Shown piece after piece: positions 1 to 8,619 of a stretch of DNA of 61,999 nucleotides. The stretch is from Streptomyces tailanensis (GTDB lineage Bacteria > Actinomycetota > Actinomycetes > Streptomycetales > Streptomycetaceae): assembly GCF_008386495.1 (NCBI RefSeq), contig NZ_VTHJ01000060.1, forward strand, positions 1-61,999, given 5' to 3'. Numbering within the stretch: position 1 is the stretch's first letter; each line of letters starts with the position of its first letter. Below the pieces are notes generated by a model, which worked only from the letters and a program-made list of their open reading frames with translations, had not been told where the DNA came from and did no database searches. The position numbers and the translations under genes are program-made.

Positions 1-307
1 TGTCGCCGCCCCGGGGTCGAGTACGCCGGGGACCAGTACGCCCAAGACCGTTCGGGGCGTGCGGCTGAACGGGCTTACTCCTGCTCAGTCCCCAGGAACG
101 GTTCTCTGTGGGTGTGCACCATGACATCCCTTGACGGGTGCGCTCCCGGTGCGGACCGGGCGGCGACACCGCGGACACGGTCGGCGGCGTGAGGCAGCAG
201 GCATATGAAGGAGGGGCTGGCAGCGGTTCCCTGGATCGGTCGTATGGCTTGTCGTTCGCGCGAGTTGGTGCGCCCGCGCTGGGTAGAGGTTGATCTGTTT
301 GTGATGC

Positions 308-333
308 GTGGCCGGTCCTTTCGGACCGGCCAC
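308..333 (-). terminator. Terminator after the first TAXI gene
   Basis: A perfect 11-bp stem with a TTTC loop (GTGGCCGGTCC / GGACCGGCCAC) lies 17 nt past the stop of the TAXI gene. This is a GC-rich, U-poor hairpin typical of actinomycetes. To its left (1-307) I see no gene I can support. Confidence 0.7.
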
Positions 334-349
334 CTGCCCCTTGCCTGGC

Positions 350-1351
350 TCAGGACTTCTGGGCGAGGGCCTTCAGCGCGTTCTCCGCGCCGGGGTTCAG
401 CGGGACGGGGGTGACGATCTCGGCCATGTCGAGTTTGATCTCGGCCGCGGCCGCGTTCACCTTCTCCAGTTCGCTCTTCTTCACGTAGATGAGGTTGACG
501 ATCTCGGCGGCGAGATCCGGGTCGAAGCCCTTCTTCACCAGCAACACGTTCGGTACCACGATCGTGGGCACGTCCTTGGGCTGGTTGTATACGGACTTGG
601 GGATGGAGGCCGTCATGTAGACATCGCCGTACTCCTGGTTCAAAGCGGACAGCTGTGGTGTCACGTCCAGGAAGCGGACCTCTTTCTTGAGGCTGGTGGT
701 GAGGTCCGTGATGCCGCCGCTGGGCAGTCCGCCGGACCAGAACAGCGCGTCGATCGTGCCGTCCTTCATGGCGTCCACGGTTTCCGGGAGGCCCAGGCGG
801 TCGGCGGAGATGTCCTTGGCGGGGTCCAGCCCCGCGGCTTTCAGCAGCCGGTTGGCGATCACTTCCGTGCCGGAGCCGGGGGCCCCGGTGGAGACCCGCT
901 TGCCCTTCATGTCCTTGATGGAGTCGATCCCTGAATCGGAGCGGACCAGCACCTGGGTGTAGTTCGGGTACAGCCGGGTCAGTGCCTCGATGTTCTGGGG
1001 GGAGGTGAAGGACTCCTTGCCCTTTACGGCGTCGCCGGCGGTGTCCAGCAGGGAGAAGGCGAGGTCGTAGGTGCCGGCTCCGAGGCCCTGGATGTTCTGC
1101 ACAGACGCGCCGGTGGTGGTGGCGGTGGCCCGGTAGCCGTCGAGGTTGTCGGAGATCAGCTCCGCGAGTCCGCCGCCGATCTGGTAGTAGACGCCGGTGG
1201 TGGGCCCGGTCGCGATGGTGAGCCGGCCTCCCTTTCCGCTGCTGCCGGCGGCCGTGTTCTCCGTCTGCTTCCCGCCACCGCAGGCGGTGGCGAGGAGACC
1301 TATGGCGAGTGCGGCGGTGGCGAGGCGCAGGGCGCGCATCTGGTGCTTCAT
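350..1351 (-). CDS. TAXI-family TRAP transporter solute-binding lipoprotein
   Basis: Periplasmic-type binding protein of the TAXI (TRAP-associated extracytoplasmic immunogenic) family, which captures a small organic ligand, usually a carboxylate or amino acid such as glutamate, for the fused TRAP permease upstream. The 333-aa product starts with a lipoprotein signal (LLATAC, Cys24) followed by the family-typical ATGPTTGVYYQIGG and the FWSGGLPSG motif. I chose the ATG at 1351 because AAGGAG lies 6 nt upstream; the longer frame has no such site. It is the promoter-distal gene of the TRAP operon and is separated from the permease by about 290 nt of structured DNA. The ligand cannot be read from the sequence. 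Confidence 0.9.
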   Translation of the reverse strand: MKHQMRALRLATAALAIGLLATACGGGKQTENTAAGSSGKGGRLTIATGPTTGVYYQIGGGLAELISDNLDGYRATATTTGASVQNIQGLGAGTYDLAFSLLDTAGDAVKGKESFTSPQNIEALTRLYPNYTQVLVRSDSGIDSIKDMKGKRVSTGAPGSGTEVIANRLLKAAGLDPAKDISADRLGLPETVDAMKDGTIDALFWSGGLPSGGITDLTTSLKKEVRFLDVTPQLSALNQEYGDVYMTASIPKSVYNQPKDVPTIVVPNVLLVKKGFDPDLAAEIVNLIYVKKSELEKVNAAAAEIKLDMAEIVTPVPLNPGAENALKALAQKS

Positions 1352-1412
1352 CGAAACTCCTTGAGTGGAGACCCCGGTCTTCATGCCGGGGAGAAAACGC
1401 ATCCGAATATCG

Positions 1413-1641
1413 CCGGACGCGGAGCGTCCGGGTTGCACTACGCTGTGTCGCACCCGGCGGCGACAACCAAGCCGCCGGGTCTACCGCCGGGCCGGCGGGA
1501 AGTCAGGTCTGTGGAGCTTGTGTAAGACCGTGGGCGGCACACCGTCCCTTCGCTGGTAACCCCAGGCGGCAGCGGGCTGCGAAGCGGAAAGCTCGACCCG
1601 TGAGGGAAGGGATCTCCGCTGTTCACGGCGGGGTGGAGGTC
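1413..1641 (+). mobile_element. Candidate IS200/IS605-type right end (structured RNA relic)
   Basis: The gap between permease and TAXI gene is unusually full of hairpins: CCGGACGC-gga-GCGTCCGG (1413-1431), CCCGGCGGC/GCCGCCGGG (1453-1479), a near-perfect CCGCCGG/CCGGCGG (1484-1498), CTTCGC/GCGAAG around 1549-1584 and CCGC/GCGG near 1617. On the plus strand the stretch GGCGGCACACCGTCCCTTCG to GTGGAGGTCAAG resembles, from memory, the conserved 3' end downstream of tnpB genes in streptomycetes, which in that family encodes the omega-RNA scaffold. No tnpB reading frame remains. Its right boundary coincides with the permease stop codon. The hairpins are seen; the IS assignment is recall-based inference. 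Confidence 0.4.
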
Positions 1642-3766
1642 AAGAGGGGAGCTGTCCTTCCGCGTCTGCGCTGTGATGGTGTTCCGCCTGGGGGTTCCCA
1701 CCACTGGTGGGAACCCCCAGGGTGGTCTGCCTGCGGCGCACCAGATGCACGCCGAGGGCGAGTGCGAGGGCCGCGAAACCCGCGGTGATCGCTACGGCTT
1801 CGAGGTACAGAAGGCACAGGGCGGCGGCTGCGCACAGCGCCCGCTCCACCGGACCTGCCGGGCCGAGCAGTCGGCCTCCGGTGGCCGCGGCCAGGGCGGC
1901 CACGGCGAGGGCGGAGACCGCGGTGGTCCACAGGACGCCCCACAGGCCGCCCGTGCCGAGCAGATGGGCGCCGTTGTCGGTCAGGACGAAGGCGAACGGC
2001 ACGAGGAACGCGGGCAGCGAGTACTTCCAGGTCGCCACCATCGTGCGCATCGGATTGCCGCCGGTGATGGCGGCGGAGGCGGCCGCCGCCATGGCCGTCG
2101 GCGGGCTCACCTCGGAGAGCACGGCGTAGTAGAAGATGAACATGTACGCCTCGTGGGTGGCGACTCCCAGTTCGAGCAGGGCGGGCGCGATGATCACCGC
2201 GGCGATGATGAAGGAGGCGGTGACCGGGACCGCGAGCCCGAGGATCGACACCGCGACCGCGGCGAAGAGCACGGTCAGGACCAGCGTCACGGTCGGGTTG
2301 TCGCCGAAGATCCCGGCCGCGTCGACGATGACCGAGGCCAGGTTCAGGCCGAGGCCGGTCTGGGTGACGACGGCGACGATCATGCCCGCGGCGGCGCAGG
2401 TGGCGACGACCGGGAGGACCGACTTGCTGCCCTCGGCGAGGGCTTGGTACAGCCGTCGCGGCGTCATCCGGTGCTGCGGGTCGAGGAACGACAGCAGGAA
2501 CTGCAGGGCCGTCGCGTAGACCACTGCCTTGAACGGGGGCAGCCCCATCGCCATGAAGCCGACGATCATGAAGAGGGAGAGGAAGTGGTAGCCGAACCGG
2601 CCGAGCAGGCGCAGTGCCGAGGTGGGCTCGTCGTCCACGACCGGCTGCGTGTGGTGTTTGCGGGCGTCGATCTCGACGGCGAGGAGGATGCCCAGGTAGT
2701 ACAGGAGCGTGGGCACCAGCGCGTACAGCAGGACGGTGAGGTAACTCTCCCTCAGGTACTCGGCGATGATGAACGCGGCGGCGCCCAGCGTCGGCGGGGA
2801 GAGGATCGCGCCGATGCCGGCGGCCGCGAGCACTCCGCCGCCCTGTTCCTTGCCGTAGCCGGCCCGGCGCAGGACGGGCCAGGCGACTGAGCCCAGGCTG
2901 ACCGCGGTCGCGGTGCCGGAACCGGAGACCGTGCCGAGGAGGAAGCCCGCGGCGGTCACTGTGCGGCCGGGGGCGCTGCGCGAGCCGCGGAAGGCCGCGA
3001 ACGACAGGTCGATGAAGAACTTGCCCGCGCCGGAGATGTCGAGGACGGCGCCGAAGATGGTGAACAGGACTATGTAGGTGCCGGCCACGTTCAGTGGCAC
3101 GCCGTAGACGCCGTCGGTGCCCATGAAGTAGTGGGCGGCGATCGCGTCGATGTCGAAGCCGCCGTGCGCCAGGGACCAGTCGTACGGCAGCAGTCCGCCG
3201 TAGTACGCGTACACCAGGAAGCTCGCGCAGAAGGCGGGCAGGACCCAGCCGGTGGTGCGCCGACATGCCTCCAGGACCAGCACGATCATGGCGAGGCCCG
3301 CAGCTGTGTCCAGTGAGGTCGGAAGCTGGCGCCGCTCGATGAAGGCGTCGAACTCCAGCAGCGGATACAGGCATACGGCGAGTGCCGCCGCGGCGAGCAG
3401 CCAGTCGAGCCAGGCTGGGTTGTCGTGGCGGACGGCCGTCTTGTCCGACCTCCCGTCGGCGGGCGCGGTGCGGTCACCGCGTCGCCAGGGGAGCAGCAGC
3501 GCCGGTACCCGTACCGTCCCGCGGTGGGTCAGGAAGATCAGCGGCAGCGCCCCCGACAGGAAGAGGGTCAGGTAGTACTGGGTGCCCTTGGCCACTGGAA
3601 AGAAGATCGCGTACAGCACGAAGACCGACAGCGCGGCGCACACCACGGACACGGCCGCGGAGACCCCGGGGGAGAGTTTGCGGGCCGGCCGCTCCTGTTC
3701 GAACTCGGCCACGAGCTCCTCGGCTGATCGCTGCCTCGGCTCGGACGGCGCCGTTGCCATGCTCAT
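1640..3766 (-). CDS. TRAP transporter fused permease (4TM/12TM)
   Basis: Single polypeptide (708 aa) uniting the small and large membrane subunits of a TRAP-TAXI transporter. It imports the ligand delivered by TAXI proteins using a cation gradient. A cytoplasmic N-terminus of about 35 residues is followed by many hydrophobic segments; glycine/proline-rich stretches such as GTVSGSGTATAVSLG and LSPPTLGAAAFIIAEYL are typical of the large-subunit domain. ATG at 3766 has AGGAG 8 nt upstream. The last ~25 residues (VGVPTSGGNPQAEHHH and on) are encoded by a long palindrome and end at the edge of the IS-like relic, so the native C-terminus has probably been replaced. Divergent from the two-component system. 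Confidence 0.9.
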   Translation of the reverse strand: MSMATAPSEPRQRSAEELVAEFEQERPARKLSPGVSAAVSVVCAALSVFVLYAIFFPVAKGTQYYLTLFLSGALPLIFLTHRGTVRVPALLLPWRRGDRTAPADGRSDKTAVRHDNPAWLDWLLAAAALAVCLYPLLEFDAFIERRQLPTSLDTAAGLAMIVLVLEACRRTTGWVLPAFCASFLVYAYYGGLLPYDWSLAHGGFDIDAIAAHYFMGTDGVYGVPLNVAGTYIVLFTIFGAVLDISGAGKFFIDLSFAAFRGSRSAPGRTVTAAGFLLGTVSGSGTATAVSLGSVAWPVLRRAGYGKEQGGGVLAAAGIGAILSPPTLGAAAFIIAEYLRESYLTVLLYALVPTLLYYLGILLAVEIDARKHHTQPVVDDEPTSALRLLGRFGYHFLSLFMIVGFMAMGLPPFKAVVYATALQFLLSFLDPQHRMTPRRLYQALAEGSKSVLPVVATCAAAGMIVAVVTQTGLGLNLASVIVDAAGIFGDNPTVTLVLTVLFAAVAVSILGLAVPVTASFIIAAVIIAPALLELGVATHEAYMFIFYYAVLSEVSPPTAMAAAASAAITGGNPMRTMVATWKYSLPAFLVPFAFVLTDNGAHLLGTGGLWGVLWTTAVSALAVAALAAATGGRLLGPAGPVERALCAAAALCLLYLEAVAITAGFAALALALGVHLVRRRQTTLGVPTSGGNPQAEHHHSADAEGQLPS
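1687..1721. repeat. Perfect 16-bp palindrome inside the permease 3' end
   Basis: CCTGGGGGTTCCCACC, a 3-nt loop, then its exact complement. It is read as codons near the permease C-terminus and could form a strong hairpin that ends or stabilises the transcript before the TAXI gene. It resembles the GGGGGTTCCC-type dispersed palindromes of Streptomyces (recall). Confidence 0.6.
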
Positions 3767-3872
3767 CGCGGCATCTCCTGGGGCTAGGTGGTTCGTGTTG
3801 CCCCAGACCGTGGCAGCCGTTTACATGCGGGCAACAGAGCACGCCCGAGGACTTAACGTAGGTTTAGGGTTC

Positions 3873-3888
3873 AGTGACGGCGGTCACT
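3873..3888. promoter_or_regulatory. Inverted repeat in the divergent TRAP/two-component promoter region
   Basis: AGTGAC-ggcg-GTCACT, a perfect 6-bp inverted repeat in the ~218-bp space between the TRAP permease (minus) and the response regulator (plus). Just to its left lies the AT-richer stretch CTTAACGTAGGTTTAGGG. It is a reasonable binding site for the adjacent OmpR-type regulator, but such regulators usually prefer direct repeats, so this is only a candidate. Confidence 0.35.
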
Positions 3889-3984
3889 TCTACGCTCATC
3901 GCGACGGCTGTGACCTGCGCGCTCCCTCGGCACCCCTGCCGCCGGGCCTCAGGCCCCGCCGGATTTCAGTAACCGGGAGGCCGT

Positions 3985-4737
3985 GTGCGGATACTTCTCG
4001 TCGAGGACGACAACCGGGTCGCCGACGCCCTCACCGGTGCCCTCCGGCGCCACGGGTACGAGGTACGGCGTGCCGCCAACGCGGCTGACGCCCTGGCGGC
4101 ACCGACGGTCGATCTCGTGCTGCTCGATCTCGGCCTGCCCGACCGGGACGGCATCGAGGTGTGCCGGGAACTGCGCGCCCGTGGCGGGGTCCCGGTGATC
4201 GCCGTGACCGCGAGGGGAGACGAGCCCGACCGCGTGCGGGGGCTGCGCAGTGGCGCCGACGACTACGTGGTGAAGCCCTTCGGGACCGCGGAGCTGCTGG
4301 CCCGTATCGAGGCGGTGCTCCGGCGCAGCGTGAGCCAGCGCGGCCACGAGGACCTGCTCGTCGCCGTCGACGGCCTGGAGGTGGACCTCGGACGGCGCAC
4401 GGTCACCGTGGACGGGCGGAGTATCACCCTGACCCGCAAGGAGTTCGAGGTTCTCGCCCTGCTGGCCCGCGCGGGCAGTGCCGCAGTGCCCCGCGACCGG
4501 ATCGTGGTGGAGGTGTGGCAGACGACGTACGACGGTATGTCACGCACCCTCGACGTCCATGTGGCCACCCTGCGCGGCAAGCTGGGGCGGGCGGGGGGCC
4601 TGGTGCAGACCGTGCGCGGCTTCGGATACCGGCTCTCCGCCGGTACGGGGGCGGCCCGTGGTCCGGGGGGCGACGCTGGTCCGGGAGTCGACGGTGGTGG
4701 CGCGGAGGCCGGCGGTCCGGCGGCGGCAGGCGAGTAA
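3985..4737 (+). CDS. OmpR/TctD-type response regulator
   Basis: 250-aa DNA-binding response regulator. Receiver domain residues 1-115 carry the acidic pocket E7/D8/D9, phospho-acceptor D48 (VLLDLGLP), T75 and K97 (VVKPFG); a winged-helix effector domain follows (LTRKEFEVLALLAR; TVRGFGYRL). After it comes a Gly/Ala-rich tail of about 25 residues. The GTG start at 3985 has GGGAGG upstream. Nine bases separate it from the kinase gene, so they form one operon. Its position divergent from the TRAP permease suggests that it controls uptake of the TRAP substrate, as TctD does for tricarboxylates. Confidence 0.92.
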   Translation: MRILLVEDDNRVADALTGALRRHGYEVRRAANAADALAAPTVDLVLLDLGLPDRDGIEVCRELRARGGVPVIAVTARGDEPDRVRGLRSGADDYVVKPFGTAELLARIEAVLRRSVSQRGHEDLLVAVDGLEVDLGRRTVTVDGRSITLTRKEFEVLALLARAGSAAVPRDRIVVEVWQTTYDGMSRTLDVHVATLRGKLGRAGGLVQTVRGFGYRLSAGTGAARGPGGDAGPGVDGGGAEAGGPAAAGE

Positions 4738-4746
4738 GGACGCCGG

Positions 4747-6153
4747 ATGCGCCGCCGACTTCTCGTCATCGTCTTCGTCCTGGTCGCAGGTCTGATCGTC
4801 GCGCTCAGCCTGCCCCTGGTGCGGGCCACCGCGGAGCGCACGGTCCAGAGCTCGTTCATCGGGAGGGTCGAGGACGGCGCCTGGTTCGCCGACCTGGCCG
4901 CCACCGCCCTGGAGTCGGGGCGGACCGGCCGGCTCGAGGCCACCGCCGACCGCTACGCGAACCTCTATGACTCACGCGTCGCGGTGGTGGACGCCGACAG
5001 CGAGACTGTGGTCGCCTCGCGCCCCGTCGACCTGGAGGAGCCGCAGGTGCGGTCGGCGCTGCTGCTCGCCCTCGCCGACCGGCCTCCCGAGCAGCCCGGC
5101 GTGTGGTGGCCATGGGACGACCGGCCCTTCGTGCTGGCCGAGCCCGTCCGGCGCGACGGCCGTGTGCTGGGTGCCGTGCTGATCGTCTCCCCCACCGACC
5201 AGGCCCGTTCCGAGGTTGCCGACCATCTGACGCTGGTGGTACTGGGCAGCCTCGCGGCACTCGTCCTGGTGGTGATCGCCGTCGCGGCGCCGGTGGTCCG
5301 CTGGGTGCTCCGCCCTGTCCACGACCTGGACCGCGCCACCCATGAGGTCGCCCTCGGACGCCTGAAGACCCGTGTGTCGGAGCGGGCGGGCGCCCCCGAA
5401 CTGCGCCGCCTCGCCAACCACTTCAACGTGATGGCGGACAGCATGCACGCCTCCCAGGAGCAGCAGCGGGCGTTCGTGGCACAGGCGTCCCACCAACTGC
5501 GCAACCCGCTGACCGCGCTCCGGCTGCGGGTGGAGAACCTCGAGGAGTTCGTGAACGACCCGCGCGGCCTGAACGAACTGCACTTCGCTGTGGAGGAGGC
5601 CGACCGGTTCGGCGAGATGCTCGACGGGCTGCTGCGGCTGGCCAGGGCGGAGGCGTCCGAGGCGGAACGCGCACAGGTCGACGTCTCAGCCGTGGTGAGA
5701 CACCGGGTCGATGCCTGGCGGACGGCCTTCGCCAGCGCAGGCGTCCCGCTCAGCACGACGATTCCCGACGGGGTGAGCGCGCTGTCCCTGCCCGACTCCC
5801 TCGACCACGCACTCGACACCCTGCTCGACAACGCCCTCAAGTTCAGCGAGGGGGCACCGGTCGATGTCTCCGTGCACCGCGCCCCGGCCGGGGCAGCGAG
5901 GGAGACGGTCGAGGTGACGGTACGGGATGCCGGCGCCGGCCTGACCGAGGAGGAACTGCCCCAGGCGGGCGGGAGGTTCTGGCGCAGCACACGCCACCAG
6001 AACGTCCGCGGCACAGGGCTCGGCCTCGCGCTCACCCGCATGGTGGTGGAGGCGGGCGGCGGTGAACTGCTCCTGGCAGCCGCGCGGCCACACGGACTCT
6101 CCGCCACCGTACGGCTGCCCGCCGCGCCGGCACTCCCCGGCGACCCGGTGTGA
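4747..6153 (+). CDS. Membrane sensor histidine kinase (TctE-like)
   Basis: 468-aa sensor kinase partner of the preceding regulator. TM1 is about residues 5-24 and TM2 about 160-182, enclosing an extracytoplasmic domain of roughly 135 residues. HAMP follows, then HisKA with the phospho-acceptor His249 in ASHQLRNPLTALRL (the SHQLRNP variant), an N box (LLDNALKFSEG) and G boxes (VRDAGAGL; GTGLGLALTRM). AAGGA precedes the ATG. It is convergent with a second TAXI binding protein 28 nt away, which might present ligand to the sensor domain (inference from binding-protein/sensor pairs of the Bct/Tct type). Confidence 0.92.
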   Translation: MRRRLLVIVFVLVAGLIVALSLPLVRATAERTVQSSFIGRVEDGAWFADLAATALESGRTGRLEATADRYANLYDSRVAVVDADSETVVASRPVDLEEPQVRSALLLALADRPPEQPGVWWPWDDRPFVLAEPVRRDGRVLGAVLIVSPTDQARSEVADHLTLVVLGSLAALVLVVIAVAAPVVRWVLRPVHDLDRATHEVALGRLKTRVSERAGAPELRRLANHFNVMADSMHASQEQQRAFVAQASHQLRNPLTALRLRVENLEEFVNDPRGLNELHFAVEEADRFGEMLDGLLRLARAEASEAERAQVDVSAVVRHRVDAWRTAFASAGVPLSTTIPDGVSALSLPDSLDHALDTLLDNALKFSEGAPVDVSVHRAPAGAARETVEVTVRDAGAGLTEEELPQAGGRFWRSTRHQNVRGTGLGLALTRMVVEAGGGELLLAAARPHGLSATVRLPAAPALPGDPV

Positions 6154-6181
6154 TGGGAGTCGGTGACGGGCCTGTAAGCGG

Positions 6182-7138
6182 TCAGGGATGCGACTCGCGG
6201 TACCACCGGGCGGCGCCGGGGTGCAGCTCCAGCGGGTGGGTGGCGATCGCCGTACGCCGGTCGAGGCGGCGGGCCTCCGGGTGCGCCCGGATCAGCCGGG
6301 ACTGCCCCTCGAACAGCAGCCGCGTCAGCCAGTACGCCTCCGCGTCCGGCATGTCCCGCCGTACGACCAGGAAGTTCGGCACGCTCACCGTGGTCACCGC
6401 GCTCTGTGCCCCGTAGACGACGGCGGGCACGGTGGTCTCGGTGTAGAGCTCGCCGTAGGACCGGGTGAGCTCCCCGACCACGTCGCCGAGGTCGACGAGG
6501 CGGATCGTCGTGGTCCGGCGGAGTTCGGTGATCGCCCCGGTCGGCAGGCCGCCGCTCCAGAAGAAGGCGTCGATCCGCCCCTCGGCAAGGGCGGTCGCCG
6601 ACTCACGCACATCCAGCCGCAGCGAGGTCAGGTCGCCGTCGGGGGAGAGCCCGGCGACCTTCAGGATGCGCTCGGCGATCAATGCCGTCCCGGAGCCCTC
6701 GGCCCCCACGGAGACCCGCAGCCCGCGCAGCGCCTTCGCGCTGCGGACCGGGCTGTCCGCGCGGACCACCAACTGCACGTAGTTGTCGTAGAGCGAGGCC
6801 AGTGCCACCACGGGCAGCTTCCGGGAGAAGGGCGCGCTCCCGGCGACCGCGTCGGCGGCGGAATCGGCGAGAGTGAAGCCTGCCTGTGCCTGGTCGGCGG
6901 CCACCCGGCGCAGATTGTCCACACTGCCCCCGCTGTGCAGAACCCGCGCCGAGACGTCCGGCAGCCGACTATCGATGAGGTCGGCGTAACCGGCCCCGTA
7001 GTCCGCGTAGACACCGCCTGGGTTGCCGGTGGCCACCTTGATCTCCCCGGACGGGCGGGGTGGCGCGTCGCTTCCGCCGCACCCTGCGAGCAGCAGCGCC
7101 GCGGTGAGGGCGGCGGCGAGTACGCGTGCCAGCCGCAT
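6182..7138 (-). CDS. Second TAXI-family solute-binding lipoprotein
   Basis: 318-aa lipoprotein (lipobox LLAGC, Cys20) clearly paralogous to the first TAXI protein: both have ATG-N/P-x-GGVY/TGVY near the N-terminus, a GSGT..I..R.L..AGL block and FWSGGLPTG/SGG. No second permease is nearby, so it either feeds the single fused permease or serves the adjacent sensor kinase as a ligand-reporting protein. ATG at 7138 is preceded by GGGAGG; the upstream in-frame extension lacks a signal peptide. It is transcribed alone, convergent with the kinase gene. Confidence 0.88.
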   Translation of the reverse strand: MRLARVLAAALTAALLLAGCGGSDAPPRPSGEIKVATGNPGGVYADYGAGYADLIDSRLPDVSARVLHSGGSVDNLRRVAADQAQAGFTLADSAADAVAGSAPFSRKLPVVALASLYDNYVQLVVRADSPVRSAKALRGLRVSVGAEGSGTALIAERILKVAGLSPDGDLTSLRLDVRESATALAEGRIDAFFWSGGLPTGAITELRRTTTIRLVDLGDVVGELTRSYGELYTETTVPAVVYGAQSAVTTVSVPNFLVVRRDMPDAEAYWLTRLLFEGQSRLIRAHPEARRLDRRTAIATHPLELHPGAARWYRESHP

Positions 7139-7341
7139 GGGTACCTCCCTCGACGTTCCGAGCCGCGCACAGGGCGTGCGGCCCATGTCGTGCGGGGTCC
7201 GATGGACCGACTCGGGCAGCCTAACCGTCTGCGAAGACGGCGGTCCGTGACCGGGAGGTGGGCGGTCGACGGCGCCGCTGGCGGTGCTGCCGTACGGTGA
7301 ACAGCCCGGCGGACGGAAGCCCCACGGCGCGCGGGACGATC

Positions 7342-7524
7342 CGACGGGCCCAGTGGCTGCTGCTGCGTGACGCCCGTACGCTCGCGGAAGATGCGGGCGC
7401 CGCGCCGCTGGCCGCGTTGCTCGCCCTGCGGAACGTCATGGTCGGCCGCAGGGTGGCGATGGTGTGCAGCGGCGGCAACGCCGGCGAGGCAGAGTTGCGC
7501 GCCTGTTTGGCTGCCGGTGTCTGA
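7342..7524 (+). pseudogene. C-terminal remnant of a threonine/serine dehydratase-like PLP enzyme
   Basis: The plus-strand frame reads QWLLLRDARTLAEDAGAAP, then LAALLALRNVMVGRRVAMV and CSGGNAGEAELRACL before a stop. This matches the last third of the catalytic domain of threonine-dehydratase-type PLP lyases (E.SGAAGLAALL...G.RV..V.SGGN). The PLP lysine and the first ~250 residues are missing, and upstream sequence in any frame shows no continuation. A decayed fragment. Confidence 0.65.
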
Positions 7525-7685
7525 TGGGGGCTGTACCAAGGCGCGGCCGTGCAGAGCGGCGTGGCCGGTAACGAGTCCTATGGTCACTGCTGAGAGCACC
7601 TTGCCACGCGGGCGGACGGTCATCGGCAGGGGCGGCGGTGCGGTCGGATTCGCAACGATTGACGGCCTTGGGCTGTCCAATGCCG

Positions 7686-7754
7686 CGCCCGTGTGCCCGC
7701 CTGCCGCCTCCGTCGCGGATGCGGCCGACCTTCTTCACGTCGATGTGAATGCTT
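7686..7754 (-). pseudogene. IS481-family transposase scrap
   Basis: On the minus strand the frame reads SSIHIDVKKVGRIRDGGG then RRAHGRG. This matches the first-Asp segment of IS481-type DDE transposases (LHIDVKKLGRIPDGGG). Only about 23 codons are recognisable, with no terminal repeats in view. It abuts the integrase remnant, suggesting serial insertions at this spot. Confidence 0.55.
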
Positions 7755-8497
7755 GAGTTGCTCCCTCAAGGACTACATCGAGACCCACTGGTGGCCCACC
7801 CAGAGTGGCGGCCCGTCCACCCTCGAACGCATCGAGCAGCGGGTGCGTCGGCACATCGTCCCGCACCTCGGCGCGCTGCCGCCTCCGCCAAGGAGAGGCG
7901 TTCGGTCTGGCTGCGGCAGACATCGACTTCGAGGCGGAAGTCGTCCACGTCCGGCGCCAGGTCAAGATGGTGCGGACGAAGCTGTGCTTCGCGCTTCCCA
8001 AGGGGCGCAAGGTCCGTGATGTGCCCCTGCCCCCAAGCGTGGCCAAAGCCCTGCGGCAGCGCATGGAGCTCTTCGCACCTGTGCCCGTCACGATGGCTTG
8101 GGACGACCCGCGCCCGGCAGAGACGCCGGTAGAGGCCAAGCACAGGAGGCCGAGGACCTACAACCTCCTGGTGACCGGCCGCGAGCGAAAGGCGATCAAC
8201 CGGAACTACTTCAACTCCTACGTCTGGAAGCCCGCCCTGGCCGGGGCCGGCGTGATCGCCACGTTGGAGGAGAGCGCCCCCGCCGGGGCCCGAGTATGGG
8301 AGCCGTCCCGAGAGCACGGCTACCATGCCCTGCGCCACTTCTACGCCTCCGAGCAACTGGAGGCCGGCGAGCCGGTCGTCTCCCTGGCCCGATGGCTCGG
8401 CCACTCGGACCCCGGATTCACGCTGCGGAAGTACGCGCACTTCCTGCCCCGTGCCGGTGCGCGCGGCAGCACCGCCATCGACGCGGTCTTCGCGTAG
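7750..8497 (+). pseudogene. Tyrosine recombinase/integrase, frameshifted and internally deleted
   Basis: The N-terminal core-binding part is readable in one frame (SLKDYIETHWWPTQSGGPST, then LERIEQRVRRHIVPHLGALP). The catalytic domain continues in another frame from about 7880: LRQGEAFGLAAADIDFE (first Arg), LPKGRKVRDVPLP (beta-strand Lys), HALRHFYASEQL (HxxR), WLGHSDP (His) and LRKYAHFLP (nucleophile Tyr). All catalytic residues survive, but about 100 residues joining the two domains are gone and the frame is broken, so the full enzyme cannot be made. No tRNA gene or att core was seen nearby. Confidence 0.8.
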
Positions 8498-8619
8498 CTC
8501 GGACGACCGGCAGAAGCCCGGTCCAGGCCCAAAGTCCCAGGGAAGTCCCAGAGGTGCCGCCGCACCCCTTCCCGACCCGCATCCACGCAGGTCAGGCGGG
8601 GTACGGCGGCACCCGCCGT

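Noticed and set aside
1..307. A gene at the left edge
   Set aside because: Several short open frames exist on both strands, but none has a ribosome site, domain or codon pattern I can support.
1352..1640. A riboswitch (cobalamin, SAM or c-di-AMP type) in the TAXI leader
   Set aside because: Several hairpins exist, but no conserved riboswitch box was found; the plus-strand similarity to an IS end explains the region better.
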